Assembly: GCA_963682055.1 (NCBI GenBank)
Contig: OY821740.1
Location: 17,384,814-17,448,813, forward strand
Direction of reading: 5' to 3'
Origin: Primula veris
Lineage: Eukaryota; Streptophyta; Magnoliopsida; Ericales; Primulaceae
DNA length: 64,000 nt
Every line of letters begins with the position of its first letter. Within the stretch, counting starts at the first letter, position 1. The notes beneath the pieces are model-generated. The model was not told where the DNA came from and ran no database searches. It saw nothing but the letters and a program-made list of their open reading frames with translations. Both the position numbers and the translations under genes were made by a program. Shown piece after piece: positions 45,865 through 59,587 of this stretch.

Positions 45865-48800
45865 ATGGCTCAAAATAAAAATACGCAAAACAGTCACATC
45901 ATGATGACCCGAAGCAAGTCCGCTGTCCAACTATCAACACCCTCATTCCTTGCCATGGGCAAAAAGGTAGAGGCTAGCTCCGAAGTGAAAGCAAATTTCA
46001 AAGATGGTACATGGGCAAGTGACTCTTCCGATGAAGAAGGCTTGATTGGGAACCATCACTTAGAGGACAACTCAGATTCCATAACTAACACTCCCCGATC
46101 AGTGGTTGCTACTTCAACAAACTCAACAAATATGCAAGTAATGGTGATAAACGCTCCTACGGTGGAAGAACAAGTTAATGCCATCCCTGGGACCCTAGAA
46201 ACTTTAGTGAAGGCTTTTAATGAACGAGACGCTCAGATGGCGATATTGACTGACAGAGTTCAACAATTGGCGGAGCCACGCCAAGGGGAGAATCGACGTA
46301 GAACTGAAGGAGGTGAAGGTTCTTCAAATGAGGAAAGGCCTTTAGAAATAACAAATGACGCAATCCCTCTAGAGCAGCTGAAAGAGTTCATACTGGGTAC
46401 CGTAAAAGGGAAATATGAAGAAGTGGCACATTCCTCCTTCGGCTATGTCAAACCTTACACACGGAGAGTCGAACAATTGAGGATGCCTTACGCATATCAG
46501 CCACCCAAGTTTCAACAATTTGATGGCAATGGAAATCCTAATCAACACATTGCACATTTCATCGAGACTTGCAACAATGCAGGGACTTATGGCGATCTTA
46601 TGGTGAAGCAATTTGTCCGCACACTAAAAGGAAATGCTTTCGAATGGTATTGCGACTTGCAACCGGGATCAATTGACACTTGGGAACAATTGGAGCAAGA
46701 ATTCCTTAATCGTTTCTATAGCACTAGGCGCACTGTGAGCTTGATGGAATTGACAAATACCCGCCAATGGAAGGACGAGCCTGTTGAGGACTACATTCAT
46801 CGATGGAGGGGATTGAGCTTAAATTGCAAAGATAGACTGTCAGAAACATCAGCAATTGAGATGTGTGTTCAAGGCATGCATTGGGGATTGTCCTACATTC
46901 TCCAAGGAATAAAACCAAAAACATTTGAGGATTTGGCAAGTAGAGCTCATGACATGGAAGTTAGTATCTCGACTAGCAGTGACCAAGCTCTCCTACATCC
47001 AGGAACGCAAAAGACTCCAAATAAACAAGATGGGAGGAAATGGATCAAATCTCGTGCAATAACTGATAAAAGAGAATCGTTTGTCGTGTCAACTCCATCT
47101 CAAAGCCTCCCTCCCATCAATATGAAAGCTAGCATGAAGAATGTTGAAAATGACAAGCCCAATGTAAATCAAAGAAACGAAAAAAGAAGACTCACGCTAA
47201 GGGAGATGCAAGAGAAGGAAAACCCGTTTCCTGACAACGAAGTTCCTCGCATGCTAGAAGAACTCCTCGTACTTAAACTAATCGATCTTCCACAAATGAA
47301 ACGTCCCAAAGAGGCCGATAATGTTGATGATGCAAATTATTGCAAATTCCGCCGTCTCATCAGTCACCCAACCCACAAGTGCTTCGTCTTGAAGGAGAAG
47401 ATCGTACAATTGGCAGCTCAAGGAAAAATCTCTTTGGAGGATGAAGAAATAACAACTGCCAATTACACATGTATCATTACAAATCCAGAGCCTGAAAGCA
47501 TGGACGAGACAAGGGAAGTCATGATTCAATTTGGATCTTTGCCGCCAATTGCAATCATCATGCAAAACTCGAGCACTGAAGACAATAACTCATGGACTTA
47601 TGTTAGCCATACGAGAGGTTCAAGATTATCCACCAGCGAAGAATTGAGTGAGTTTGAAGAGGGAGAAGACTACCCTTCGAATAACCCACAACCACTAAAA
47701 AATGTCCCAGTTCACTCCATTTATGAGGGACAGCCTATTTATAAATTCAAGAAAGACGGCCATTGCTTCTTTGACGTTTGTGAATGCAAAGATTGTTTGG
47801 ATGACCAATGGGATGACTTCTTTGAAGACGACGAAGAAGCTAAAAGAAAGAGTAAGAAAAAGAAAAATAAGAGGAAATCAACCCAACAATCACTACGGGA
47901 AAGATACGAAGCTAGAGACCCAAGTGTTGGCCTGTTGGGTGAACCATCAGGAAAGTTCAACTATTTTGTCCAATATACCAAAAAGAAAGAAGTGGGAGGA
48001 TCAACGCCACCTACATGGGAGGATTTTTATGGGTAAGACGAGACAAAGGAAGTCCATCAATCTCTTAACTTTACCAATCCACTTGACGATTCCTTAGAAG
48101 CACTCAAATTCGAAAGCAATGACCAACCTTCGCACGCGTTAGGGTTGTGTAAAGACTTCTGCGTGGAATGTCAACAATTTCTAAAGAAAATGTACGAGGC
48201 CGGCGATAATAAAGTTGGGGCACTAAAAGAATCCAAGGGGGATTACTATGTACATCGACTCCAAGGGAGAGTAGTTGAAGAAACATCAAATCCGGATATT
48301 AGTACGGGAGTGCCCATTGCATACTACTATCGAGGCAAGCCGATCTACAAGTTTAAAGAAGACAACGATCATTGCTTTTGGGATGTTTGCGAGTGTGAAG
48401 GTTACATGGAGGATAGTTACCTCGAAGATGAAGAGGACGAAGACTACTATATTTCTAATTCATGCAATGTCGCAAGCATAGAGGAGTACACGGAGGAAAG
48501 TGAATGTGGTTCGGATGAAATTTCGGGAACATCATTTCAAGAAGAAAAGGTGAATCAAGTGGCAGACGTGACAACTATTAACTTCTCTGATGAAGATTTG
48601 TTGCTTGACACAACACCTCATAATCGCCCGCTCTTTGTTTCCGGATACATTCAAGAGAAAAAGATAAATAGGATTTTACTAGATGGGGGGTCCGCTGTCA
48701 ATATTCTACCACTGCCTACGTTAAACTATCTTGGAATTCTAATCGACGAATTATCACAAAGTCGTCTCATGATCCAGGGCTTTAATCAGGAGGGACAAAG

Positions 48801-51800
48801 GGCAGTCGGGAAAATCCATTTAAAGCTTGTGATAGATGAAATGGCGTCAAGCGCATTGTTTCACGTCCTTAACGCGAAAACTTCTTACAATATGCTCTTG
48901 GGGCGGCCATGGATTCACGAAAATCGAGTTGTCCCATCTACCCTTCATCAGTGTTTTAAGTATTGCATGGGGGATACAGTGAAAAGGGTTGTGGCCGATC
49001 ATAATCCTTTCAGCGGAGTCGAATCTTATTTTGCAGACGCCAAGTTCTACATGGATAAAGGAAAAGGAGTGAAATTGTCCACATCCGATTCTTTTCGAAA
49101 TGATGGGAAAGGGAGTAAAAATATCGAAGAAGGCAAGAAGAGTAGAATAAATCCTCCAATAAGCAAAAAGAAAATGGAAATCTCACCGAAAACGATCAAA
49201 CAATCAATCATCGGTAATTATAAGAGTGAGTTAACTTTTCCTATTTCACCTTTTAAACAAGGTGGGGTACTTGAAGGATTCGTTCGACCAATGCATGGCC
49301 CATTAACTGAACATGGAGATTCTCCCGACACACGTATACAAGAAGTATTTAGCCCCAAAGCATATAAAATGCTTGAAAATGCAGGCTACACCTCTAAAGA
49401 ATCTAGCCTCCTCGGAAAACTTACTCCTGCAATAACAGGAGAAAACTGTCATGGCCTAAATCAGACTCAGTGAATGTTGAAACACAAGGGATATGCGATA
49501 AAAGAATCTCGCGCAGGGATTGGGTATAAGCCACCTCAACCGGCGAGAATTATAATAAAGAAAATAAGCAATTGTTACAATTCGGTCCATGAAGACTCAT
49601 CGTCAGAAAACGAATCATGTGGCTCCAATAATTTTGAACTTTGTCAACAATCATGCAAGAGACGGTCCGTCTTTCAACGACTACACTCACCTCAAACTTT
49701 GCCTTCAGTATTCGATAGGCTAAACATAAAACGAAGCTTAGTGATCACGAGGTGTTCAAGTGGACAAAAAACATCATCAAAAATATGGATGAGGAAAAGA
49801 GGGTCAGTTTTAAAACGCTTACATGCGAGGAAAAGAGTTTTAATATGTCAAAGGTTGTCAAGAAATAAATCAGTATTCAAACGACTGGGGGCATCTACCA
49901 GGAAAACTTGGTCTGCTCGAAGGCACCATAAGAGAACTGTGAAGTATGTAGAGGATGAAGATATATTGCAATTAGAAAAATTGGAAATTACAACATCGTA
50001 CCACATCACTCTCACGGATGAGGACGAGCAAGTTGAGGGAGATGAATAGGCACCAGAAGAATTTGAAGAAGGCATCCAATCCACTGTTGATAAATTAAAA
50101 GAAGTAAATCTTGGCACACTGTACGATCCGCAACCGACATACTTAAGTGCACTATTAACTGATAAAGATCAAGAGGACTACATCAAACTACTTAAGGATT
50201 TCAAAGATGTCTTTGCTTGGAGTTATAAAGAAATGCCAGGGCTTCACCCAAAAATAGCAGTTCACCACCTAGCAGTAAAACATGGAGCACGACCAGTTAA
50301 GCAAGCTCAACGGAGATTTCGAGCAGAATTGGTTCAACAAATTGAGGTGGAGGTTAACAAGCTCATTGAGGCTAGGTTCATAAGAGAAGTTCAATATCCA
50401 ACATGGATCTCACGCATAGTTTCTGTAAAGAAGAAGAATGGCCAGATCCGCATATGCGTTGACTTTCGAGACCTCAACAATGCATGTCCTAAGGATGAGT
50501 TTCCCCTACCAATAATCAAACTCATGGTTGATGCTACAACTGGGCATGAAACTTTATCGTTCATGGATGGATCGTCTGGGTATAATCAAATTCGCATGGA
50601 TCCGCGAGATGAAGAGATGTCCGCCTTTCGCACACCTAAAGGTATCTACTGTTACAAGGTGATGCCATTTGGATTAAAAAATGCCGGTGCAACTTACCAA
50701 AGAGCAATGCAAAGGATTTTCGATGACATGCTCCATAAAAACATCGAGTGCTATGTAGACGACATAGTTGTAAAGACCAAAAAGCACCATCAACACCTCG
50801 AAGACCTAGAGGCAGTTTTCAAACGATTATGATGTTTTCAACTCAAGATGAATCCACTTAAATGCGCCTTCGGGGTCATGTTAGGAAAATTCCTCGGATT
50901 TATCGTTCGCCATCGAGGAATAGAAATTGACAAATCCAAGATCGAGGCCGTCATGAAGGTACAAGCCCCAAGGAATATTCACGAGCTAAGAATCCTACAA
51001 GGGAAACTAGCGTACATTCGACGTTTCATCTCAAATCTGGCGGGTCGTTGCCAACCTTTAAGTCGACTCATGAAAAAGGGAACCCCATTCGAATGGGATG
51101 AATCATGTGATAATGCTCTCGACGCAATCAAATCTTACTTAGTAAAACCCCCCGTGTTAGGAGCTCCAATCCTTGGAAAGCCCTTACTCCTATACCTTGC
51201 GGCGCAAGAACGGTCCATTGGGGGTCTATTGGCTCAAAAAAACGATACTGAAAAAGAGAATGCCTTGTATTATCTTAGTAGAACAATGACTCCATGCGAA
51301 TTGAATTATACGCCAATCGAGAAAATGTGTTTGGCCTTGGTTTTCGCGATAAAAAAGTTAAGGCATTATTTTCAGGCTCATACAATTCAACTTATATCCA
51401 AAGCAAATCCGGTCAAGTATGTTATGTCCAAACCAGTGTGGTCGGACCGCCTAGCCAGGTGGGCACTTCCCTTTCAAGAATTTGAAATAGTCTATGTTTC
51501 TCAAAAGGCTGTCAAGGGCCAGGTTCTTGCAGACTTCCTTGCTGACCACCCAATGCCCGCTGAATGGGAGTTGTCTGAAGACCTACTTGATGAAGATGTA
51601 ATGTGCATAGAGGTTAGCCCACCATGGTCAATGTATTTTGATGGGTCGGCTAACAGTGAAGGTGCTGGCGCAGGGGTCGTATTTCTAAGTCCGAAAGGAG
51701 ACGTTTTGCCCTATGCTTTCACTCTCACACAAAAATGCTCAAACAATGTGGCAGAGTATCAATCTCTCATATTAGGACTGGAGATGGCATTAGATGCAAA

Positions 51801-53400
51801 ACACCAACATATTAGGGTGTATGGAGATTCCAAGTTAATCATAAATCAAGTTCTAAATGAATATGAGGGCAAGAAGGTAGAGTTAACACCATATCAAGGC
51901 TATCCTGCAAAGCTCATCTCATGGCTTGGTGATGTTACATTAGACCACGTTCCAAGGCAAGAGAACAAACAAGCTGATGCCTTAGCAAAGTTGGCATCCA
52001 ACATTGCTCTTCCTAACAAACACATGATTATTCCAATATGTGAAAGATGGGTAATTCCTCCGCAACTAGATGATGAAGAAAGAATTTCCAAAAACAAATG
52101 TGAGAGAGTAGAGGAAGTTACAACTGTTTCGGTTTTCGAGATTGAAGAGGAGGACTGGAGACAACCATTTATCGACTATTTACAACATGAAAAATTACCT
52201 GATGATCGACATAGGAAGATAGATGTGAGACGACGCGCTGCAAGGTTCATCTACTACAAAGGCACGCTCTATCGACGATCTTTCTAAGGGGTGTTCTTAC
52301 GCTGTCTTAGTGGAGAAGAGTCGAAACAAGCAATGGAAGAAGCACATTCCGGAGTATGTGGTGCTCACCAATCTGGTCCAAAGCTTCATTTCCGAATTAA
52401 AAGAATGGGATACTATTGGCCTAGCATGGTTAATGATTGCCTCCAGTTTGCCAAAAGATGTCAACCTTGCCAATATCATGCAAATTTTATTCACCAACCA
52501 CATGAACTTTTACACCCTACGGTTGCATCTTGGCCTTTTGATGCTTGGGGTTTAGATGCGATAGGGCCTCTGCCAAAATCATCTGGAGGCCACGTTTACA
52601 TATTAGCGGCTACTGATTATTTCTCCAAATGGGCCGAAGCCGTGCCTTTAAAAGCCGTGAATAAAGAGACAGTGGTAGATTTTATCAAATCGAATATAAT
52701 TTTTAGGTATGGAGTGCCACGTTACATCATCAACGACAATGGAACTCCCTTTTACAATAAATTGGTGACAAGTCTGTGCGATAAATTTGGCTTCAAGCAA
52801 CATAACTCTTCCATGTATAACGCACCTGCTAATGGGCTTGCCGAAGCTTTTAACAAGACACTTGGGAATCTGTTGAAGAAGGTCGTGGCTAAATCCAAGC
52901 GAGATTGGCATGAGAGGATCAAAGAAGCCCTGTGGGCATATAGAACAACATATCGAACATCGACTCAAGCTACCCCATATTCTTTGGTATATGAAGTGGA
53001 AGCCGTCTTGCCTCTAGAGACACAAATTCTGTCACTCAGGATTGCTCTCCAAGAAGGATTAACGCTTGAGGAAAATGCACGCCTTCGTCTCGAGGAACTC
53101 GAAGCACTCGATGAAAAAAGACTTGATGCGTAACAAAGGCTGGAGTGTTATCAAGCTCGTATGTCAAAATCATTCAACAAAGAGGTCAAGCGAAGATCCT
53201 TCCAAAAAGGGGATTTGGTGCTCGCCGGAAGAAGACCCATCATCATGACACGACGAATGGGAAACAAGTTCTTGTCAAAATGGGATGGTCCGCACACAGT
53301 GACTGAAGTTTATACAAATGGTGCATACAAGTTACGCTCTGAAGATGGTTTAGAAATTGGGCCTATCAACGGAAAGTTCCTAAAGCGCTACTACTCTTGA
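45865..53400 (+). pseudogene. Gypsy Gag-Pol polyprotein frame with six nonsense codons
   Basis: One reading frame of 2,512 codons with no frameshift, interrupted by TAA 48034, TGA 49471, TAG 50047, TGA 50830, TAA 52285 and TAA 53131. Order: gag core (about 46490-46960), a Cys/His motif YCKFRRLISHPTHKC (47338), two copies of a PIYKFK...HCFxDVCEC motif (47734, 48340), protease LLDGGSAVN (48676), a basic region with repeated SVFxRL (49650-49890), RT with CYVDD (50750), RNase H, a second RNase H (YFDGSANSEGAGAG at 51637), the integrase zinc domain (52340-52480), core acids in WGLDAIGPL (52543), NDNGTPF (52732) and NGLAEAF (52830), and a GPY/F end. The start ATG (AACCATGG context) lies 68 bp after the LTR. 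As read, the stops silence pol; a natural gag stop among them cannot be excluded. Confidence 0.9.
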
Positions 53401-56400
53401 AGAAATTAAAGACACTCCTTGACGCAAGAGTATAAAGTGCATGTTACTCATCGCCCACATGAGCATAAATTGTGTGGCAACAAAATAAACTACGTTTGGC
53501 CTGATGCTTCACGCGTACGTAGACAATTTGAGACTTGTCTCAAGTTCAGTCATAACTTAAAAAAAAAAAAAATGAACTACGTTTGGCTTGATTCTTTACG
53601 GGTACGTAGGCATCTTGAGGCTTGCTTCAAGTTCAGTCATACCAAAAAAAAAACTCATCACATCCATTATATCTCAAAAGATAAAATCAATTAAGAAAGT
53701 AAGAAATGCAAGCAAGAGAAATATTGAAAAGGCAAAAATAACAGAATTTATTCAGAATAGAGATTGTGCTGGTTACATCAAATTACGTACAAGGATTCAA
53801 GAAACAGACTAAACCGCACTTTTATTAAGTCAAAAGTTGTTTGATTACAAGGAAATACTCAAACTGCAAGACTCGTAAAGAAAAAAAGTAGTAGTTAAAT
53901 CAAAGGAAAAAAAATTGAATTCAAGTATTCGGCTCTTCAAGTCAAGTCTTCGGTACTTTCAAAAGATCTTTTGTATAGCTCTTGGACTCGTCCTCTTCAC
54001 ATGGATAACATGGACTCTACCACATATGATCAAAGGGAGCCAGCAATGCAAGAATGGAGCTAGTTCTTCTCAAAGTGCCACTCAATAAGCACTCGAGCAC
54101 AAAAAGTTACACCATCGTCACTAGAGTGCCAACATTTTTTTGGTGAACTCCACCTTTTAGCTACATCACAGAAGCTACTTCACTTCCACCTTCACAAAAT
54201 GGTACAACACTATCATAGAAATAACTTTGTCGAAGTTCACAGGACCGCAGCCTCACAGCTACAAAGAAAGAAACAAAAGTATCGTCTCCACTTTCACCAT
54301 GTCGTGATGTTTTTCTTTGCAAGATCGCCTTGCTACATTACCTTTGTTAGTAGGCATACAAATCAAGCCTCGACTTCTTTCCCAAAGAAAATGGCTCCAC
54401 TAGCCTTAACATTGAAGAGCTTAAAATACCACTGTGGCGTCTTCTACTCGACAAAAGAAGATACAGTGCGTACTTGCGGCTCTTCAGTTCATTGCGTTAT
54501 CCCGAGGGTTATGTTGTTATAAAGTATTTTTGAATCCATTAAGTACAAGACATTAGCAAATCCAAGACCCAATATCACTGCCAGACTCATTGTGTTGCAT
54601 GCTGACTTTGGGAAGTTGTAATTCTGATGTTACTGACTCCTCTGGTGGATTGAAGAAGTGAAACGGTGAACGCTGATTTAAGTGCAAGGATTGTTGGCTC
54701 ATTTCTACATGGGTCCACTCGGTGTAATTGCGCCATGTATTCGTCCAAGAGCTCCTTTGCTACAGGAGGTTCACTAATTTAAATGCCTAGTCTCTACCAA
54801 CAAACATGTTAGGGCATCACCAGATCCCGCTAAATTCACTTGCACATCACAACAGTGTCATTCTTTCTACAACTCGACAAGCTACAATGACTACAAGTTG
54901 AAAATCTCTTGGTTTCAACTCCTTGATTCAAGAATTGGGACGAACTCCGAGTGCCTTTTTTTTTTATCACCTAGTCATTTCCATTTGTTCGCTCGTGACA
55001 ACTGGACAAACAAAGGACATTTGCCACCAATCCTTCTTTCTCCTGATGATTGAGATCCCAATACCATCTTCTTCAATGCCACTACGGTTCAGCAACTTAA
55101 TACCAGAAGATAGGTTGCAACTTGCGTCAAATATACAGACCCGTCGGTTGTTACTATTAATCACGGGATTTGCCAAACACTACTTACTATCCACCGCATG
55201 ACTACGCCTCAAGGTCGTTATCGTATCACATCTGTATAGCAGCACTTTTGTAGTCTCCAACAAGAAATACCGAGGCTTCTAACCAAGTTCGAAGGAAAAA
55301 GAGCTTAGCCAGCATTCTCTAACCACTGAATTGGGCGACGTCTTCAAGGTGCATCTTTATTCGGCTTGCAGTATACACGTCTTTAAAGTTCCCTACCTTG
55401 GCCCCTTTTCGCCACATCATTCTATGCAAACTCAAATCACCTCAAGACTGCTACGCGATCGATCGGAAACCCCAAGGCGATGATCTCCTCTTTTGCAGGA
55501 TCACTTTCTAACAAAGTTTCACATTCTCCAGCTCTTCTTCAGTGATAACCATCAACTTTCAAGTGTTGAAAATGAGGCCCGCGAACAAGCAAAAAGACAC
55601 TGCAAATAAAAGAAAAGAAATCCATTCAAACTCCACATATACATTTTGCATGATAGTTTGTCTATGAGGTATAAAAATATTAGCCTCGCAATCATGACCA
55701 CTTCCAGACATGAAGTTTGTATGATTCGAAATCTGTCAGCAACATTGTCCACCTCCGCAATGTCCCTTTTCTCTTCAAAATAACAGCCTAAAGTTTACTG
55801 GTGCGACATCAAACACACAAAAACAAATTGTGGATGAAATTAATGAAAAGAAATCGTCCATCAAGGCCCCGTGCGTATAAATCTCCTCCAAGCCGGTAAT
55901 AAACGAGACAAGCTACATCATCGACTCTTTTTGCAACTCCATCAACTTTGGAGACAACTCCGAAGAGCAGAACCAACCTCTCCAACTAAACTTTGCGTCT
56001 GGGGGAGAGTAATTTTCTACACGATTCGGGGTGTAATCTTCACAAGTCTCTAGGATGCCCTCTTCCCACAATTATTATTATTTTCACCTGCTACGAAAAC
56101 CAAAAAAAAAAAAAAAACAGCATGTCCTCGTCCTCGCTGCTACATGGAATCATCACTCGCTACTGCAGAGATTCGTACCTTATCATTTGTTTGCGTACTC
56201 TGTAGACACGCGCGTGCACACATAAAAAAAACGAACCCAAAAACATCTCAGTCGTCCTTGACCTCCTCACCAAGCTTCCCAACAAACTGGATGCATCTCC
56301 GAGAAATAAAATGAGGAAAAAGAAAGGAAATGCCAGACTACATGTGAGCCAACTTAGGGAAATAAAAAAAAATCATTTCAATTTTTCTCGCGATTTGAAC

Positions 56401-56914
56401 CATTTGGTTTCACTATGGTAGTGGAAAATGAATTTGCTTTGCGGTGGGAACTACTTATAGCAAAACAAAAAAGTGATCAAAGAAACGGTGCCACTGCCAT
56501 TAGAAACGTTAGATGGTGGATTTAATTCCAAAGGTTACAAAACCATAATTATGGTACTAAATTAATTTTGAAGGTTATAAATTATTAGCCAAATCTTCAA
56601 TTTTAACCGATTTCTAAAGGAAAAAAAAAATTGATGGTGAGAGTTTACAAACGTTACACATTCTTGACCATTAATAAAGGAGAATAAATTTTCAAAGGTT
56701 ACAAAGACCTTATGTAACCTCACAACATGTGGATTTCTTTTAATAAGTTGCAGTCAAAAATAGGGGGACGGGCTTTACATTTTGTAGTTCATATAAATTG
56801 CGAGTTTTATTTGCTTTAAAAGAAACCTTAAATTATATTTACTTCTAGAAAAAAAATCGAGACATGTTCATTTCAAACGAAAATTTCTTATAAACAAGTC
56901 TCGAAGGGGGCATT
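53401..56914 (+). other. 3.5-kb non-coding region between pol and the 3' LTR
   Basis: No convincing gene on either strand; the longest frames are about 100 codons without family features. At 53487-53660 a unit of about 90 bp (AACTACGTTTGGC.TGATKC, GTACGTAG, CAAGTTCAGTCAT) is present twice. The polypurine tract GAAGGGGG (56903-56910) precedes the LTR. Confidence 0.65.
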
Positions 56915-58475
56915 TGTAGACACGCAAATTTTTCGGCAAATAAAAATAGGACACGTGTCTCTTATAAAATAAAATATCTTAATTTATATATTAGTATTTT
57001 GAAAATCAAATGAATATTATTTTTTGGTTTAAATTATAAAACCAAGAAATGTCATTTTCTTTGAGTATATATTAATTTTTTCTCGCAAACAATGAAAATG
57101 CTTCTATTTTATTATTTGCATGTTTGTTTAAAATTACAAAGTAATGATAAGACAAAGAATTATTAGATTTAAGTATGGACCATTTTGCTCCTAAACTCAA
57201 ACTATAAGGGGGCATGAAGGACCATTTTTGTCCTAAACTCAAATTATAAGACCATTTTGATCTTAAACTCAAACTATAAGACCATTTTGGTACTAAACTC
57301 AAACTACAAGGGGGCATGGAGTACCATTTTGATGCTAAACTCAAACTATAAGACCGTTTTGATACTAAACTCAAATTACAAGACCATTTTGATACTAAAC
57401 TTAAACTATAAGACCATTTTGATCCTAAACACAAACTACGAGGGGGCGATATCGCGATAAAGACCACCCCAACTACTATAAATAGATGGCCAATTCAAGC
57501 CTAAAGAGGACAAGGACAAGAAGAAGACAAAGGTGAATCCAAAGTCCAAGAGAAAGAAGCTCTGCCAAATTCAGCCATCAACCTCGAAGCCTTGAAGATC
57601 CCCCAAGACTGCTGAAGATCCTTCGAATCTTCTGCCAAATCCAGCAAGAAATCTGAGCAAATTCAAGTCTAGATCCGTATAAAGCACTTCAAGCAGCGAA
57701 TCTAGTGTTTGTGAAGATCAAAGCTAAACCTACATTCGAAGCTCTTCATCAGGTTTGAAGATATTTAACCAAACTCATCAACAAATTCAAGGAAAATCCA
57801 CCATTTGATCCGCAAGAAGCTCCGGAGGCCGCGAATCAAGTGTTCTTCAAGATCAAGCACTCGAAGATCTTCATCAAACCCGAATAACTTCAAGCAATCT
57901 CATCAACAAATTTAAGGAAAATCCACCATTTGATCCGCAATAAGCTCCGGAGGCCGCGAATCAAGTGTTCTTCAAGATCAAGCACTCGAAGATCTTCATC
58001 AAACCCGAAGAATTTCAAGCAAGCTCATCAACAAATTCAAGGAAAATCCACCATCTGATTCGCAAGAAGCTCAAAAGGTCGCGAATCAAGGGTTTTTCAA
58101 AACCAAATATTCGAATATATTTATCAAGCCTGAAGAACTTCAAGTAAGATCATCAACAAATTCAAATAACATCCTCATTCGATCCTCAAAAACACTTCAA
58201 AACCATAAATCAAGTGTTTCCCAAGATCAAACTCACAAAGAAATACAAGTCAAGATCAACCTCAAAGTTCAAGCAAATCAACAACTCAATCCTCACCAAA
58301 CTATTGGAGCCAATAAGAACTCATTTGTGAAGAGATTAATCAAAGGATTTATATTTTCTTTATTTTAGAAAATATTCAGAGATTGTACCCGCAAAATACA
58401 AATAAATAAAATTATTTTGCTTTCTCCATTTATTTTCTTTCTCGGTATATTAGATAGAAAAATTTGTGTGAAACA
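56915..58475 (+). mobile_element. 3' LTR of the 14.2-kb gypsy element
   Basis: Same length (1,561 bp) as the 5' LTR, with the same repeats, palindrome (57450-57459) and TATA box (57477-57484). By eye about 20 substitutions and no length change separate the two. Confidence 0.95.
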
Positions 58476-58570
58476 GTGTTGACTGCAAGTTCGGCTGAAT
58501 ATGTCTTTAGAATGTTAGAATTGCTATTCAAAGAGGACTAGCGGCGCGGTTTGTTGCCCGTTTATCTTAA
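58476..58570 (+). pseudogene. 3' part of the interrupted reading frame
   Basis: After the target duplication, the frame NVRIAIQRGLAARFVARLS ends at TAA 58568-58570. It corresponds to the FAIQKGLAAQLVARLP-type end of the segment seen at 43.9-44.2 kb, which confirms that the two parts belonged together before the gypsy insertion. Confidence 0.6.
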
Positions 58571-59190
58571 ACTCATATGTAATAATTTTACTCTACTCAG
58601 ATTTATATAAAAAAGAGTATTAAGGAAAACGGATGTGAGATCGTCTATAAATTATAAGAAAAACGATAACCAAAGATTTGATAAATGACCCAACATGGCA
58701 ACATAATACGATAGTGCTTGAAAGTAGCAAATTAAATTAAAAATTATACTATAGTTGCAAAAACCGCCATTATTCTGCATAAATTGCTCCTACACAAACT
58801 GCTCCTACCTCAATGCGGAAAGCGAAGCTTTGATCGGATTTTTCCAAGTCATTAAGGAAATCAAGACATATTGCCCATTATTTACATTACGGTCTGGGTA
58901 AATAGTCTACGCACAAACTGCATTAAGCAAACATAATATTTACACTACCATATGACTATCCAAACCCGACCTCCGAACGTTGCAAATGTCTAAACCGAAT
59001 TGAGTGGAACAAATTGAAAATGAACTAAAAAATCAGCAAGGAGAAAGCTCAAGACCTATTAGGTAAAAATCAGCGATGCCTTGAATCATGTGGTCTAAAT
59101 AGTCAACAACAAAATCACGTAGAACCAAATTGTAAATCACTTTCATACTGACTTTAATTTAAATTCACCCTTTAACTAATAACTACGCGG

Positions 59191-59227
<37 letters not shown>

Positions 59228-59238
59228 CTCTCTCTCTC
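59191..59238. repeat. (AC)n(TC)n microsatellite
   Basis: About 16 AC repeats followed by seven TC repeats, 1 kb upstream of the Nnf1-like start codon and close to the presumed transcription start. Confidence 0.95.
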
Positions 59239-59587
59239 ATATTCAACCGCCACTGTAACTATTCTTTTCCAATTCAGGTTCGCTTCTATTATCTTCTTAT
59301 TTCTTTTATTAGTGTTTGGCATAGTAAATTAAACGTAAACTAGGTTACTGTTTTCTCATTTTACACAGTTTGTAAATTTTAGGGACTAGGGCTTGTCTGG
59401 CTGCAATATAGCTGGCCTGATTGAGGCGGATAATGTTTTGCAATTATTCATTTTATACAAAAATATCATATTTTGACCTGGTACCATATGGATTTTATCT
59501 TATAAAAAAATTAATATCAAATAATTTTGGATTGAAAGCATTAGGTTAGGAATTAGGATTGGTTTTTCGTAAAGTGCTTTTGAGATT

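Larger units (their letters stand above)
44236..58475 (+). mobile_element. Complete Ty3/gypsy Tat-type retrotransposon, 14,240 bp
   Basis: Both LTRs are present (44236-45796 and 56915-58475), each 1,561 bp, with a 5-bp target duplication GTGTT at 44231-44235 and 58476-58480. There is a primer-binding site candidate, one long gag-pol frame with six stops (45865-53400), a 3.5-kb non-coding region and a polypurine tract GAAGGGGG at 56903-56910. By eye the LTRs differ at about 20 sites, so insertion is fairly recent. The second RNase H places it in the Tat group. Unlike the element at 2-11.6 kb I see no antisense gene. Confidence 0.95.
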
